Shown here in pieces: positions 16,295 to 24,812 of a stretch of 39,977 nucleotides of DNA; position 1 is the stretch's first letter; every line of letters begins with the position of its first letter. Source of the DNA: a virus; the IMG/VR virus record IMGVR_UViG_3300005536_000009, positions 1-39,977 of that record; one strand, given 5' to 3'. The translations under genes and the position numbers were made by a program. The notes under the pieces are model-generated. The model saw nothing but the letters and a program-made list of their open reading frames with translations, had not been told where the DNA came from and searched no databases.

Positions 16295-16304
16295 GGAGGG
16301 TCCG

Positions 16305-16757
16305 ATGCCGTACAGCAGTAAAGAGAAGCAGACCGAGTATCACCGCAAGTACTACGCGAAGAACAGAGAACGTCTCAAAGAGTACAAACGGAAGTGGCAG
16401 CAAGAGAATCCGGAGAAGAGAGTGGAGTACTCGCGCAGGCAGCATGCTCGATACGAAGCCGATCCGGAGAAGTACCGAGCCTACTTCCGCAACCGCAGGA
16501 TCAAGAGAGAGTACGATCTCACCGAAGCTGAGTACGCTGCCTGGGTCGTAAAGCAGGGCGGTAGGTGCGGTATCTGTGGCAAGGAACCGAGCGGCCAGTG
16601 GCACGGAGACAGGATGCTCAACGTGGACCACGATCACGAAACGGGAGCAGTTCGTGGACTGTTGTGCAATCGTTGTAACCGGGCATTGGGGCTCGTTGGA
16701 GATACCGAGGAAGCAGTCCAAAAACTCATGGACTACTTGATCGGAGCGAAGCGGTAA
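16305..16757 (+). CDS. Endonuclease VII-like (His-Me finger) nuclease
   Basis: 150 residues from ATG 16305, with AGGAGGG at 16294-16300. The first 70 residues are strongly charged and rich in Tyr, Arg and Lys (YHRKYYAKNRERLKEYKRKW), which suits DNA wrapping. The nuclease core has zinc Cys88, Cys91, Cys121 and Cys124 and NVDHDHETGAVRGLLCNRCNRALG, the signature of recombination endonuclease VII, a resolvase of DNA junctions in phage T4. In many phages this family acts as a free-standing homing endonuclease. The insertion between capsid and small head genes, its own promoter, and structured flanks suggest mobility. Confidence 0.87.
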   Translation: MPYSSKEKQTEYHRKYYAKNRERLKEYKRKWQQENPEKRVEYSRRQHARYEADPEKYRAYFRNRRIKREYDLTEAEYAAWVVKQGGRCGICGKEPSGQWHGDRMLNVDHDHETGAVRGLLCNRCNRALGLVGDTEEAVQKLMDYLIGAKR

Positions 16758-16829
16758 TCTTGGGGAGGGTGCTGGGCCGGGGTCACGGTCTTCGTGGGGA
16801 ACCCTGGAGTCAACGGCACCCTCTCAAGA
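16758..16829 (+). other. Long inverted repeat after the endonuclease gene
   Basis: TCTTGGGGAGGGTGC (16758-16772) pairs with GCACCCTCTCAAGA (16816-16829) over 14 pairs with one bulged G and one G-T pair. The left arm starts directly after the TAA of the endonuclease gene, and AAAGGAG of the next gene begins at the end of the right arm. It may end the endonuclease transcript, protect RNA, or control access to the next gene. There is no U-run, so it is not a classic terminator. Confidence 0.5.
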
Positions 16830-16841
16830 AAGGAGTTTCAA

Positions 16842-17132
16842 ATGGCAGGTAATCAGAGCCGTGGGTTGATCGCGGCCTCGAAAACTCGCGGGTGGGACCC
16901 GACCGTGATTCAGGGTACGGGCGAGAGCATCGCCAACTTCGACAAGGACCAAGGAAACTTGCCGGGGCGTCCTGTCGGCACGCTTCCGGACGGCACTCCC
17001 GATTCGTGGCCCGACGAGCGCGGGATCCCCTCGCTGGAGGTTGGCACGGCCGCATTCAGTCACCCTGACACCGATCGCGAGAACACAGCGCGGCGCACGC
17101 GCAATGCCGATCCCTTCGCAGGCATGTCATGA
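16842..17132 (+). CDS. Small hypothetical head-region protein
   Basis: 96 residues from ATG 16842 with AAAGGAG at 16829-16835. It is rich in Gly, Pro, Asp and Arg and looks largely disordered (KTRGWDPTVIQGTGESIANFDKDQ; RPVGTLPDGTPDSWPDE). It follows the endonuclease insertion and starts a run of four small genes joined by short overlaps. A minor head role is likely from position only. Confidence 0.62.
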   Translation: MAGNQSRGLIAASKTRGWDPTVIQGTGESIANFDKDQGNLPGRPVGTLPDGTPDSWPDERGIPSLEVGTAAFSHPDTDRENTARRTRNADPFAGMS

Positions 17133-17413
17133 GCCCGAACCCAAACCCGAAGGGCACTGGAACAACCGTCTACTCACCCGAGGCCATTTTGTCGAAGGGC
17201 GCGGGCACGGTGTTTCGGGGGGCTCCGGACCTCGGCATCATCGCCGGTCCGGAGTACTCTCCACAGCTTCCGGGAACGCTGAGTCATGCTGGAGAGAGCT
17301 ACGATGGTCCGTGTGGGTCCGGGCCTATCCGTGACAGCGGCGGAGCAGGGTCCGACATCTCGGGAGATTCCCCGGGACTGGATTCCGGGGCGGGTACACC
17401 ACCGCAGGAATAG
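17129..17413 (+). CDS. Small Gly/Pro/Ser-rich hypothetical protein
   Basis: 94 residues starting in an ATGA overlap. The sequence is dominated by Gly, Pro and Ser, with little hydrophobic core, and ends DSGAGTPPQE. It may be a flexible minor virion component. No family is recognised. Confidence 0.55.
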   Translation: MSPNPNPKGTGTTVYSPEAILSKGAGTVFRGAPDLGIIAGPEYSPQLPGTLSHAGESYDGPCGSGPIRDSGGAGSDISGDSPGLDSGAGTPPQE

Positions 17414-17423
17414 GGGGCACGAT

Positions 17424-17720
17424 ATGGTTGTGGTCTTCAAGGGCGGTACCAGTGGCAATCGGCAGGACGCGCTGCCTCCGACTCCGTCATCGGGCAATGC
17501 TCAGCCGGTACTCCGGACTGAGACTTCGGGGGCAGTTCCGAGCACGATCCATCTGCAAGCCGAGAACTTCGAGCAGTCGCACTACCAGCAGGCGACGCCG
17601 GACTTCATGCCTACGGGCGGCACGATTCCGGAGGGCTCCAGCGATATCTGTCAGCAGGACATCGAGAACATCAGCCCGCAGCGGGGTGCGAAGTTCTTCG
17701 GCGAGAACATCGAGACATGA
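17424..17720 (+). CDS. Small hypothetical head-region protein
   Basis: 98 residues from ATG 17424, preceded by AGGGGGC. After a short hydrophobic start (VVVFKGG) it is polar and Pro/Ser/Thr-rich, ending SPQRGAKFFGENIET. Like its two upstream neighbours it looks loosely folded. It overlaps the next gene by ATGA. Function unknown. Confidence 0.58.
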   Translation: MVVVFKGGTSGNRQDALPPTPSSGNAQPVLRTETSGAVPSTIHLQAENFEQSHYQQATPDFMPTGGTIPEGSSDICQQDIENISPQRGAKFFGENIET

Positions 17721-18085
17721 GCGAGCCGAACGGCAGTTTCTTCATCTCGAAGCCGGAGACGGCGGTGGACGAAGTGCTGAACCCGGACATGCTCTTGAAG
17801 GCGGCCCCGGAGTACTACGGCCCACGCTTCGACGCCATCGCTGACCTGCGTGCCCAAGACGACGGCTCGCTGCATCGCGGGCAGGGGTTCCGGCGCGTGG
17901 CGTCACTCGTCAATGTCCCGTTGTTCGCAGCGGTTCGCACGGTGCTGGACCACGAGTTCATGCAGGACCGCAAAAAGTTTTATGCGTGGTTACGGAGAAA
18001 TCGCCGGTACTGTACTTACGACATCAGGTCGCACACGGTTCGCCCCAAGGGAACCATCACCTATGTAGACGGCAAGGCGGTGTAA
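17717..18085 (+). CDS. Hypothetical protein, possible head-tail joining component
   Basis: 122 residues from ATGA overlap. It has a folded look: GFRRVASLVNVPLFAAVRTVLDHEFMQDRKKFYAWLRRNRRYCTYDI, closing with a beta pair (TVRPKGTITYVDG). It precedes the LAGLIDADG gene and, beyond the inserted GT4-like gene, the tail adaptor. A head-completion role is a guess from order. Confidence 0.6.
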   Translation: MSEPNGSFFISKPETAVDEVLNPDMLLKAAPEYYGPRFDAIADLRAQDDGSLHRGQGFRRVASLVNVPLFAAVRTVLDHEFMQDRKKFYAWLRRNRRYCTYDIRSHTVRPKGTITYVDGKAV

Positions 18086-18086
18086 C

Positions 18087-18587
18087 GTGGCGCGCGGCAC
18101 TGACGGCCCACCAGTAAAAAAGCTGAGTGAACCCCATGCGGCTTACATTGCGGGGCTCATTGATGGGGAGGGATGTATTCGTGCGGGATTTGTTAGTACG
18201 GGGATCGTTTCTGCCAGTTTGACTGTCTCGATGACGGATGCCCCGACAATGCGCTGGTTACACGATACGGTTGGTGCGGGGTGCCTACGGACGTATGCGC
18301 CCAAGAAGCACTATCGAAGAGCCTGGCGATTCATTCTTGGGGCGCATCGGGCGGCCGATCTCTTGCGCCAGATTACCCCGCACATGATTACCAAGCGAAG
18401 AGAGGCCGAGTTGTTCGTTGAACTTATGGACCTGCGAGCGACCCTTAATCACGGCAGCAGATCACGCGGGCAAATCCGGGGGACATCCGGACGGCCAAGC
18501 AAGTTTTCCATGGCACCCGATCAACACCTGAGGCTCATTTCGGGGCTTGCACAAGAAAAACGCCGCGATTATGGGAAGGCTGTGTGA
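18087..18587 (+). CDS. LAGLIDADG homing endonuclease, single motif
   Basis: 166 residues from GTG 18087, with AAGGCGG upstream. The motif IAGLIDGEGCI lies at 21-31, with the acidic catalytic position at Glu28. After it come a beta-rich DNA-contact part (SLTVSMTDAPTMRWLHDTVGAGCLR...WRFILGAHRAADLLRQITPHMITKRREAELFVELM) and a basic tail. One motif means it should act as a homodimer on a palindrome-like site. It is free-standing, not in an intron, and overlaps the start of the GT4-like gene by GTGA, so it may have moved with that gene. Confidence 0.9.
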   Translation: MARGTDGPPVKKLSEPHAAYIAGLIDGEGCIRAGFVSTGIVSASLTVSMTDAPTMRWLHDTVGAGCLRTYAPKKHYRRAWRFILGAHRAADLLRQITPHMITKRREAELFVELMDLRATLNHGSRSRGQIRGTSGRPSKFSMAPDQHLRLISGLAQEKRRDYGKAV

Positions 18588-19948
18588 AGCCACTTCGGGT
18601 CTATACCCTAATCCCGTACAGCCACACGGCCTCGCAGTACTACCGTGCCGAGGTGGTGCTGGAGACTGCCGCAACGCTCGGGCTGCCGATCCAATCCGTC
18701 ATCGACCGCCACGACGCCGGCACCAGTGCCGAGGAGCGTGTGTCGCAGTTCTGCGAGTCGGACATCATCCTGCTCTACCAGCCGCTCGGAGACACCGCCA
18801 TCAACAACGTGCGCGGCGTGCAGGGCTTCCTGCCATCCAAGCGGGACGGAGACTGGAAGTGGGCGCCGAGCTTCGTGATCGAGACGGACGACAACCTGTT
18901 CAATGTCTCCCCGCTGAACCAGGCGTTCAAGAGTCTCGGCGTGCGGGACATGAACGGCACCACGATTCCGCTCGGGCATGAGATCGGCGTGGTCCAGGAC
19001 GGCGAACGCAAGGTGCTGTGGTACGACACCTCGTTGATGAACGGCAGCCGCCCCGAGCGTCGCGACACTGCACGGCCGATCAATCTCGCCAAGAACCGCC
19101 AGTCCATCGCCAGTTACCGCACGCTCTTGGAGATGGCGGACCAGGTCCAGTGTTCCACGCCAGCCGTCGAAGCAGCCGTTCGCAAGGAGGTCACGCCCCG
19201 CAGAACGCGGGTGTTCCCGAACCTCGTGCGTTTCGACCATTACCCGCAGGTCCATCTCGCGGAGAACCCCGATCAGATCAAGATTCTCTGGCAGGGTGGT
19301 ATTGCCCACTACGAGGACTGGTATCCACTGCGCGAGCAGTTGGGCCGCATCACGAGCAAGTACCCGCAGGTTCACTGGGTCATCTGGGGGGCACAGTTCC
19401 CGTGGGTCAACGAGTTGATCCCGCCGCACCGCTATACGTTCCAGGACTGGTGCCCGTACCAGGAGTACAAGCTGCGCCTGTGCATGATCGGGCACGACAT
19501 CTCGCTCGCACCGCTGTCGGACAACGTGTTCAACTGCTGCCGGAGCGCGATCAAGTTCTACGAGTCCTCGGTGCTTCACAAGCCCGCTGCAACGTTGGCG
19601 CAGAACACCGCTGCCTACCGGGCGGAGATCGTGGACGGAGAGACCGCCCTGTTGTTCAACAATCCCGACGAGTTCGAGGAGAAACTGTCCCGGCTGATCG
19701 AGGATGTGACCTACCGCAAGCAACTGGCAGCGAACGCGAAGGACTGGGTGTCGGAGAACCGGGACGCGATGAAGGTGGTGCCGAGCATCATCGAGTCATG
19801 GGAGCGCTTGCGCGAGGAGCGGACTATCGAGCAGCCGCACGTCGGCGAGTCCGAATGGTTGGAAATCGAGCAAGCCGACCGAGCCGAGCAGGAAGCGGAG
19901 AACGGAGTCACGGATGAGCCTGTTCCAGCCCTCGACGAAAGCGGTTAG
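18584..19948 (+). CDS. Glycosyltransferase family 4-like (GT-B) protein
   Basis: 454 residues from GTG 18584. The N-terminal half is alpha/beta with TLIPYSHTASQYYRAEVVLETAATLGLPIQ. The C-terminal half has IKILWQGGIAHYEDWYPLREQLGRITSKYPQVHWVIWG, then CMIGHDISLAPLSDNVFNCCRSAIKFYESSVLHKPAATLAQNTAAYRAEIVDGETALLFNNPDEFEEKLSRLI, the GT4 layout with the glutamates that contact the donor sugar in KFYE. It transfers a sugar from a nucleotide donor; the target is unknown. It is inserted between head genes and the tail adaptor, beside a homing endonuclease. A charged C-terminal tail overlaps the next gene by 35 bases. Confidence 0.87.
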   Translation: MKPLRVYTLIPYSHTASQYYRAEVVLETAATLGLPIQSVIDRHDAGTSAEERVSQFCESDIILLYQPLGDTAINNVRGVQGFLPSKRDGDWKWAPSFVIETDDNLFNVSPLNQAFKSLGVRDMNGTTIPLGHEIGVVQDGERKVLWYDTSLMNGSRPERRDTARPINLAKNRQSIASYRTLLEMADQVQCSTPAVEAAVRKEVTPRRTRVFPNLVRFDHYPQVHLAENPDQIKILWQGGIAHYEDWYPLREQLGRITSKYPQVHWVIWGAQFPWVNELIPPHRYTFQDWCPYQEYKLRLCMIGHDISLAPLSDNVFNCCRSAIKFYESSVLHKPAATLAQNTAAYRAEIVDGETALLFNNPDEFEEKLSRLIEDVTYRKQLAANAKDWVSENRDAMKVVPSIIESWERLREERTIEQPHVGESEWLEIEQADRAEQEAENGVTDEPVPALDESG

Positions 19949-20840
19949 CGCCGCCTGCCAAGAGATCGCAGACACGGTCGGCGCGTCCGGCGATGCGGAG
20001 ATGACGACCCGCGCCGGACGTTCGCTGTTTGCCGGACTCCAGCACTTCAACAACCGCGCGAACTGGAACTTCGCCCTGACTGAAGCCGCGCCGATCACCG
20101 TGTTTGCCCCGTTCAACGTGAGTTTGACGGCCTCGGCAGGGCAAGCTTCGGCGGCCGCTCCGGCTGGACACGGAGTCAAGCCCTACGACTTCATCATCGC
20201 GTCAGGGTTTGCTGCCGGGGTCCGCGTCTCCGCTACTGCTGCTTCGGGGGTCGGGTTCTACGGCACCGTGACGGGGTTCTCGGCAGGCGCGACAGTCATC
20301 ACGGGCAACTTCACGCGCGACATGTACGACCTGCCGACCGATTGGAAACAGCCCTACAGCCTACGACTCTTGGCCTCGCAGAAAGTGGTGCGCCCGATCG
20401 GTCGGCGGCTCTACGACCGCTCCATCACCAGTGAGCAGCAGTCGAGCTCGGTCGAGTGGTACGACGTGTTCATGGTCGGCAGCACCGGGCGGATTCGCCT
20501 GCTGCCGCCGCCCCCGAGCGCGGACATCCTGCAAATCCGCTACTACCGCCGCATGACCATCCCGACCACGAGCGCCACGGCTGACGTTGTGGACATCCCG
20601 CAGGACTTCGAGCCCTACCTCGTGGCGTGGTCCAAGTGGCATTTCCTGGTGGACAAGGGAGAGGGTCGGGGCGACCAGATGAAGACCTGGTTCGTGATGG
20701 CAGACGAGGGCCTGAAGACCATGCTGCGGGAGCAGACGCGGCAGCCCGACGAAGACCTCGCGTTCATTCCGGGCCAGTATCAGTACGGCAATCGTGGCGA
20801 CAACGTCACCCGGTTCCTCGACTGGAACTATTCGGACTGA
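19914..20840 (+). CDS. Putative head-tail adaptor or tail tube protein
   Basis: 308 residues. It begins AACQEIADTVGASGDAEMTTRAGRSLFAGLQHFNNRANWNFAL, a pattern seen in podovirus adaptor proteins (gp4- or tail-tubular-A-like). Mid-protein beta segments and TDWKQPYSLRLLASQKVVRPIGRRLYDR, later ADILQIRYYRRM and LVAWSKWHFLVDKGEGR, fit the same type. It probably docks below the portal and carries the nozzle. It is followed directly by the large nozzle-type gene, as in other short-tailed phages. Confidence 0.62.
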   Translation: MSLFQPSTKAVSAACQEIADTVGASGDAEMTTRAGRSLFAGLQHFNNRANWNFALTEAAPITVFAPFNVSLTASAGQASAAAPAGHGVKPYDFIIASGFAAGVRVSATAASGVGFYGTVTGFSAGATVITGNFTRDMYDLPTDWKQPYSLRLLASQKVVRPIGRRLYDRSITSEQQSSSVEWYDVFMVGSTGRIRLLPPPPSADILQIRYYRRMTIPTTSATADVVDIPQDFEPYLVAWSKWHFLVDKGEGRGDQMKTWFVMADEGLKTMLREQTRQPDEDLAFIPGQYQYGNRGDNVTRFLDWNYSD

Positions 20841-20841
20841 C

Positions 20842-23385
20842 ATGGGACGCAAGACCGAACCCCTCACGGGCGGCTTGGTCACGGACCGAGACCCCGCGCT
20901 CCTGAAGCCCGGCCAGCTCTCCGACATGCGGAACATGGTGTACCGGAACGGCGCTGCCGCCTTGGAGCGCGCTGCCGGCCGGACCGCGTTCGTGACCGTG
21001 TCCTCGGTCGCCACGTCGGTGAACGGGCTGCGCGACATTAGCTTCGACAACGGGGACCGCTACCTGGTTTCGATGGCGGGCACGAAGTACCGCTACTCGA
21101 CCCTGTCCGCTGCCCCCACCGCCACCGATCTCGCGACCATCGCCTCGGGCACTTCGCTGGAGGTGGTGCAGTACCGCAATCGGTTCTTCCTGATGAACGG
21201 AGCCCGGGCCGACTCCTCGGCCATCGGCACCAACGTGGTCGCCTACCTGAGTGCCACGGCCAACAACACGGTGCCGACGACCCGCCAGCACGGCATGTTG
21301 CAGGTCAACGCGGCCCCTAGTGTGAGCACCGCCGCCGGGGCGTTCTCGCAGACCGTGACGGGCTACTACGAGTACTGGACCACCGAGATCGCGAGGCTCA
21401 CGCAGGACGGGGCGCAGGTCACGCTGGAGTCGGCGTTCTCGTCGGACAACGGTCCTTCGACGGTGCTGGTCTCCGCGACCGGCGTGGTGCCGGTGATCCA
21501 GTTGCCGACGATCCGCAACTCGATCACGACCGGCTGGCGCATCTACCGGGGCACTGTCAAGACCGTCGCCTCGGACAAGTCCTTCCCCACCGGCTTTATG
21601 ATTGCGGAGCTCACGACTGCCGCCTCGGCCCATGCGGATAGCACGGCCGTGGCCTCAGCGTCATCGTTCCCGGCATCGGTCAATAGCGGCGGCAACTTCT
21701 ACGTCGGGTTCGCCAGCGCCTCGTCGATGTTCTCGGACAATGGCGTCTATGCCTCCGGGAGCGTCGGAGCCATCTCCACCGAGGTCCAGCAGGGCGTCTA
21801 CAACTTCTCGCTGGGTAGTTTCTCTGGGGTCGTGAAGGGCATTGCCGTCGAAGTCCAGGGGTATGTGAGCACGGGCACGGCCCCGGCTCCCATCACGGTC
21901 TCCATCGGGCAGCGGCGGTTCGACGGGCATTTCGTTCAGCGGTTTGGTTTGCAGGACTTCTCGGCCTCGAAGTCGGGGCTCTTGACGAGCACGAACTCGG
22001 CGGCTCCGACCACGATCACGCTCGGGTCCTCGACGGACCGCTGGTTCCCGACCGACTCCCCGGGCCTCGCCGACACCGACTTCGATGCGAACTTCCTCGT
22101 CGTCATCGCGACTTCGAAGCCCAACACGGCGGTGGGCATCGACTACGTCAAGGTGTTTGTCTACTACGGTGCCAGCGTGGACTCGACGGTTCAGTTCCCA
22201 GCGGTGGTCTACACGTTCGGGGACATCACGAGCCAGGTGGCGAAGAACTTCCCGCCGCCCTCCGCCAACACCGGGGACGTGTTCCAGGATTCTCTCGTCA
22301 CGAACGACGTGCTGAACCGCTCGCTGGTGCGCTACAGCTTCCCGGGGGAGCCGGAGTACTTCCCCCCGACCTACTTCATCGACTTCGAGACGCGCGAGAA
22401 CGACTACGTTCGCGCCATTCGCACGGTGAACAACCGGCTCATGGTCGGGCTCGACAGTTCGCTCTGGCGCATCAACTACCTGCCATCCGAGCGCGACTCC
22501 AGCTTTGATCGCGGTAAGGCCATTGACGTGGTGTCGCGCTCCTATGGCATCGTGAACCCGATGTGTTGCTGCAACTTCACCGTCGATGGCGAGTCGGAGC
22601 AGTTGGCGTTCATCTCCAACAAGGGGTTGCACACCACGGACGGGTTCAACTTCCTGACGCGGTCGCGCAACCAGAACTGGCGCAACTTCATTTCGCTGCT
22701 CGGCACCAGCACACCGATCGCGCTCATCAACGACCAGGAGAAGCGCGAACTGCTGTTCTACTACCGGAACGACACCGACGCCAACGGTGAGTACTACATG
22801 TGCCTGCACGCCTCCTACGACAAGAGCGACATCGACGGCGAGGGGAACTTCAAGTTCTCGGGGCCGGTCCACATGCAGAACTACGAGGCGGCTGGGGGGA
22901 CTGTCGCGAGTCTGGAGTCCGCGTGGACGGTGAACCGGACGACGGGCAACACGACCGTGTTCTTGGGCTACGGCAACAACAGCACCGTGGCGGCGAACTC
23001 GACCACGGCGGGAGCCGGCAAGGTTTACCAGGAGAGCGGCACCACGATCCCGGCGGCGGACTCGACCTGTCAGTACACGACCCGGCGTATCTACGCGGCC
23101 GGGCTGTCCGGTGAATGGATGCTGGACGACCTGTACGGCTACTGCGGCAGTTACGCGGGCTCGCCGATCATCACCTACACGTTCAAGGGCACGAAGACCA
23201 ATGACGCCGGGGAGACGACGCGGGGCACCAAGAACATCACGCTCGCCGGGGGGGTGTTGCACCACGTCTCGCCCAAGGTTCAGGTCGAGGGGTTGCGGAT
23301 CACGATGCAGGCGACGGCGACCACGTTCGAAGAGGAAATGCTCGTGCTCGGCAGCACGACGTTCGGACTGGAGGACGCCCGATAG
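20842..23385 (+). CDS. Putative tail nozzle (tail tubular protein B-like) protein
   Basis: 847 residues from ATG 20842. The opening LTGGLVTDRDPALLKPGQLSDMRNMVYRNGAAALERAAGRT is characteristic of podovirus nozzle or tail tubular B-type proteins. The length, repeating beta-blades, and segments such as NDYVRAIRTVNNRLMVGLDSSLWRI and QLAFISNKGLHTTDGFNFLTRSRNQNW fit a beta-propeller-containing nozzle. It would seal the tail channel and carry fibres. The ORF on the opposite strand here is long but unlikely to be real. Confidence 0.72.
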   Translation: MGRKTEPLTGGLVTDRDPALLKPGQLSDMRNMVYRNGAAALERAAGRTAFVTVSSVATSVNGLRDISFDNGDRYLVSMAGTKYRYSTLSAAPTATDLATIASGTSLEVVQYRNRFFLMNGARADSSAIGTNVVAYLSATANNTVPTTRQHGMLQVNAAPSVSTAAGAFSQTVTGYYEYWTTEIARLTQDGAQVTLESAFSSDNGPSTVLVSATGVVPVIQLPTIRNSITTGWRIYRGTVKTVASDKSFPTGFMIAELTTAASAHADSTAVASASSFPASVNSGGNFYVGFASASSMFSDNGVYASGSVGAISTEVQQGVYNFSLGSFSGVVKGIAVEVQGYVSTGTAPAPITVSIGQRRFDGHFVQRFGLQDFSASKSGLLTSTNSAAPTTITLGSSTDRWFPTDSPGLADTDFDANFLVVIATSKPNTAVGIDYVKVFVYYGASVDSTVQFPAVVYTFGDITSQVAKNFPPPSANTGDVFQDSLVTNDVLNRSLVRYSFPGEPEYFPPTYFIDFETRENDYVRAIRTVNNRLMVGLDSSLWRINYLPSERDSSFDRGKAIDVVSRSYGIVNPMCCCNFTVDGESEQLAFISNKGLHTTDGFNFLTRSRNQNWRNFISLLGTSTPIALINDQEKRELLFYYRNDTDANGEYYMCLHASYDKSDIDGEGNFKFSGPVHMQNYEAAGGTVASLESAWTVNRTTGNTTVFLGYGNNSTVAANSTTAGAGKVYQESGTTIPAADSTCQYTTRRIYAAGLSGEWMLDDLYGYCGSYAGSPIITYTFKGTKTNDAGETTRGTKNITLAGGVLHHVSPKVQVEGLRITMQATATTFEEEMLVLGSTTFGLEDAR

Positions 23386-23417
23386 GACGCGACTTCAGCG
23401 GTATCCCCTACGCCAGC

Positions 23418-24248
23418 TTGCCTGAGCCCACGGCACCCGACTTCACTCCGAGACTGCGGAACATGCTCTCGGCGATCGACGTGTGGGCGCGGGACGCCTC
23501 GCAGGGATTGGCGCGAGTCACCGCCGGGCAGGTGCCGAACTCCTCCGGGACCACCATCGTCACCGCCGTAACTCCAAGCGGGAATGTGGCGTTCTGGGAC
23601 CAAGCTCAGACCTGGACGGGAGCCCAGCAGTTCAACGCACAGATCATTTTCGTGGGCGGGCTGCTGACGAACGACATCACGATCGCCTCGGCTTGGACCA
23701 TTGACGGTCACGGCATCCATGATGCGATCAACCTGTTCGACAGCGGCACGTTCAACGAGGCGATCCTGTCGTTCGCAGATGTTCCTTCGGGCAAGACCTA
23801 CTCGTTCGCTCCCAGTGCCGGGGTTCTGGTGCCGGTGGGAACTGGAGCAGCGGCAGCCGGAGCCCTCGGCGCCATCTCACTGACGGGCCAGACCGGCAGC
23901 CTCGCCGCCCAGACCTTGCTGACTGGAACAGCGACCTCGGCGGGACTCTACCGGGTGTCGTTCTACTTGAAGACCACGACGGCCGGGGACCCGGCGGACA
24001 ACGTCACGGCCACGCTGGCTTGGAATGACGGCACCGCTCAGACCTTGGCGATTGCCTTCCTTGGGACCACCAGCGCCACGGTCCACTACACGGCCCACGA
24101 TCTTGCGACGCTCAACGCTTACAGCATGGCGACGGTGGTAGTGAAAGCCGCCGCGAGCCAGAATGTCACGTTCACGACCACACTCACGTCGCCGGGGGCC
24201 GGCACTCCGGCCTACTTACTGGATGCGCGCATTGAAGCGCTGGGGTAG
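23418..24248 (+). CDS. Putative tail-associated or fibre-type protein
   Basis: 276 residues if read from TTG 23418. No good ribosome site precedes it, and in-frame sequence upstream back to 23382 (ending SGIPYAS) looks coding, so the true start is uncertain; ATG 23463 is another choice. The sequence has VWARDASQGLARVTAGQVPNSSGT, then FWDQAQTWTGAQQFNAQIIFVGGLL (typical of tail-fibre repeat modules), and a beta-sandwich-like end with RVSFYLKTTTAGDPADNVTATLAWNDGT. It probably attaches near the nozzle. Confidence 0.6.
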   Translation: MPEPTAPDFTPRLRNMLSAIDVWARDASQGLARVTAGQVPNSSGTTIVTAVTPSGNVAFWDQAQTWTGAQQFNAQIIFVGGLLTNDITIASAWTIDGHGIHDAINLFDSGTFNEAILSFADVPSGKTYSFAPSAGVLVPVGTGAAAAGALGAISLTGQTGSLAAQTLLTGTATSAGLYRVSFYLKTTTAGDPADNVTATLAWNDGTAQTLAIAFLGTTSATVHYTAHDLATLNAYSMATVVVKAAASQNVTFTTTLTSPGAGTPAYLLDARIEALG

Positions 24249-24272
24249 CATGGCGCTCAGGGAGGGACCCCG

Positions 24273-24812
24273 ATGAACCCGCTGCTGTTGTCGGCCCTGT
24301 TGTCGTTCGGCCCGAGCATTGTGTCGAAGCTGTTCGGCGGGCAGGACCCCAAGGAAAAGCTGCGCGAAGAGATCATGCGGCTGCTGGACCCGAAGAACCA
24401 AGCCGCGCTCACCGGGCAGTTCTACCAGGGCAACATCGGCAGTCCGGGGTACTCACAGGCGTTGGGAACCATCGCGGCAGGGGCGAATCAGACTTCCAAT
24501 CGGGTCGCCTCGTCGCTAGCGGAGCGGGGGATCGGAACCACCGGGACGGGGGCAGTTCTCTCTGGGCTGACCCCCTCTCTGGTGGGGAGCCAGACGGCCG
24601 CGCTCCGGACCAGCGCCCACGACGCCGCCCTGAAGCAGACCGAGGACTTCCTGCGGCAGCGCATAGCGGCTCTGACCGGGACGCAGGGACCGAGCCAGAC
24701 GCAGCAGTTGTTCGGAGCCGGTCTTGAGGCGTTCGGGCCGTATCTGCAGGCGTATCTCAAGAGCCGGTTCCCGAGTTTGCAGTTCCCGACCGCCGCGACG
24801 GTAGCGCGCTAA
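24273..24812 (+). CDS. Putative internal virion (ejection) protein 1
   Basis: 179 residues after AGGGAGGG. The start is hydrophobic (NPLLLSALLSFGPSIVSKLFGG), followed by helices rich in Gln, Ala, Gly and Ser (LTGQFYQGNIGSPGYSQALGTIAAGANQTSNRVASSLAERG). Such Gly/Ala/Gln-rich helical proteins after tail genes and before lysis genes are usually ejected with the DNA to build a channel across the cell envelope. Family not proved. It ends in TAATG with the next gene. Confidence 0.58.
   Translation: MNPLLLSALLSFGPSIVSKLFGGQDPKEKLREEIMRLLDPKNQAALTGQFYQGNIGSPGYSQALGTIAAGANQTSNRVASSLAERGIGTTGTGAVLSGLTPSLVGSQTAALRTSAHDAALKQTEDFLRQRIAALTGTQGPSQTQQLFGAGLEAFGPYLQAYLKSRFPSLQFPTAATVAR

Noticed and set aside
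18608-19723. Long antisense open frame opposite the GT4-like gene
   Set aside because: Same reasons: GC-rich shadow frame with no plausible start or domain, opposite a clear glycosyltransferase.
21661-23265. Long antisense open frame (534 codons) opposite the nozzle-type gene
   Set aside because: It mirrors codon bias of the sense gene; it is Arg, Val and Asp rich, has no ribosome site and matches no protein pattern.
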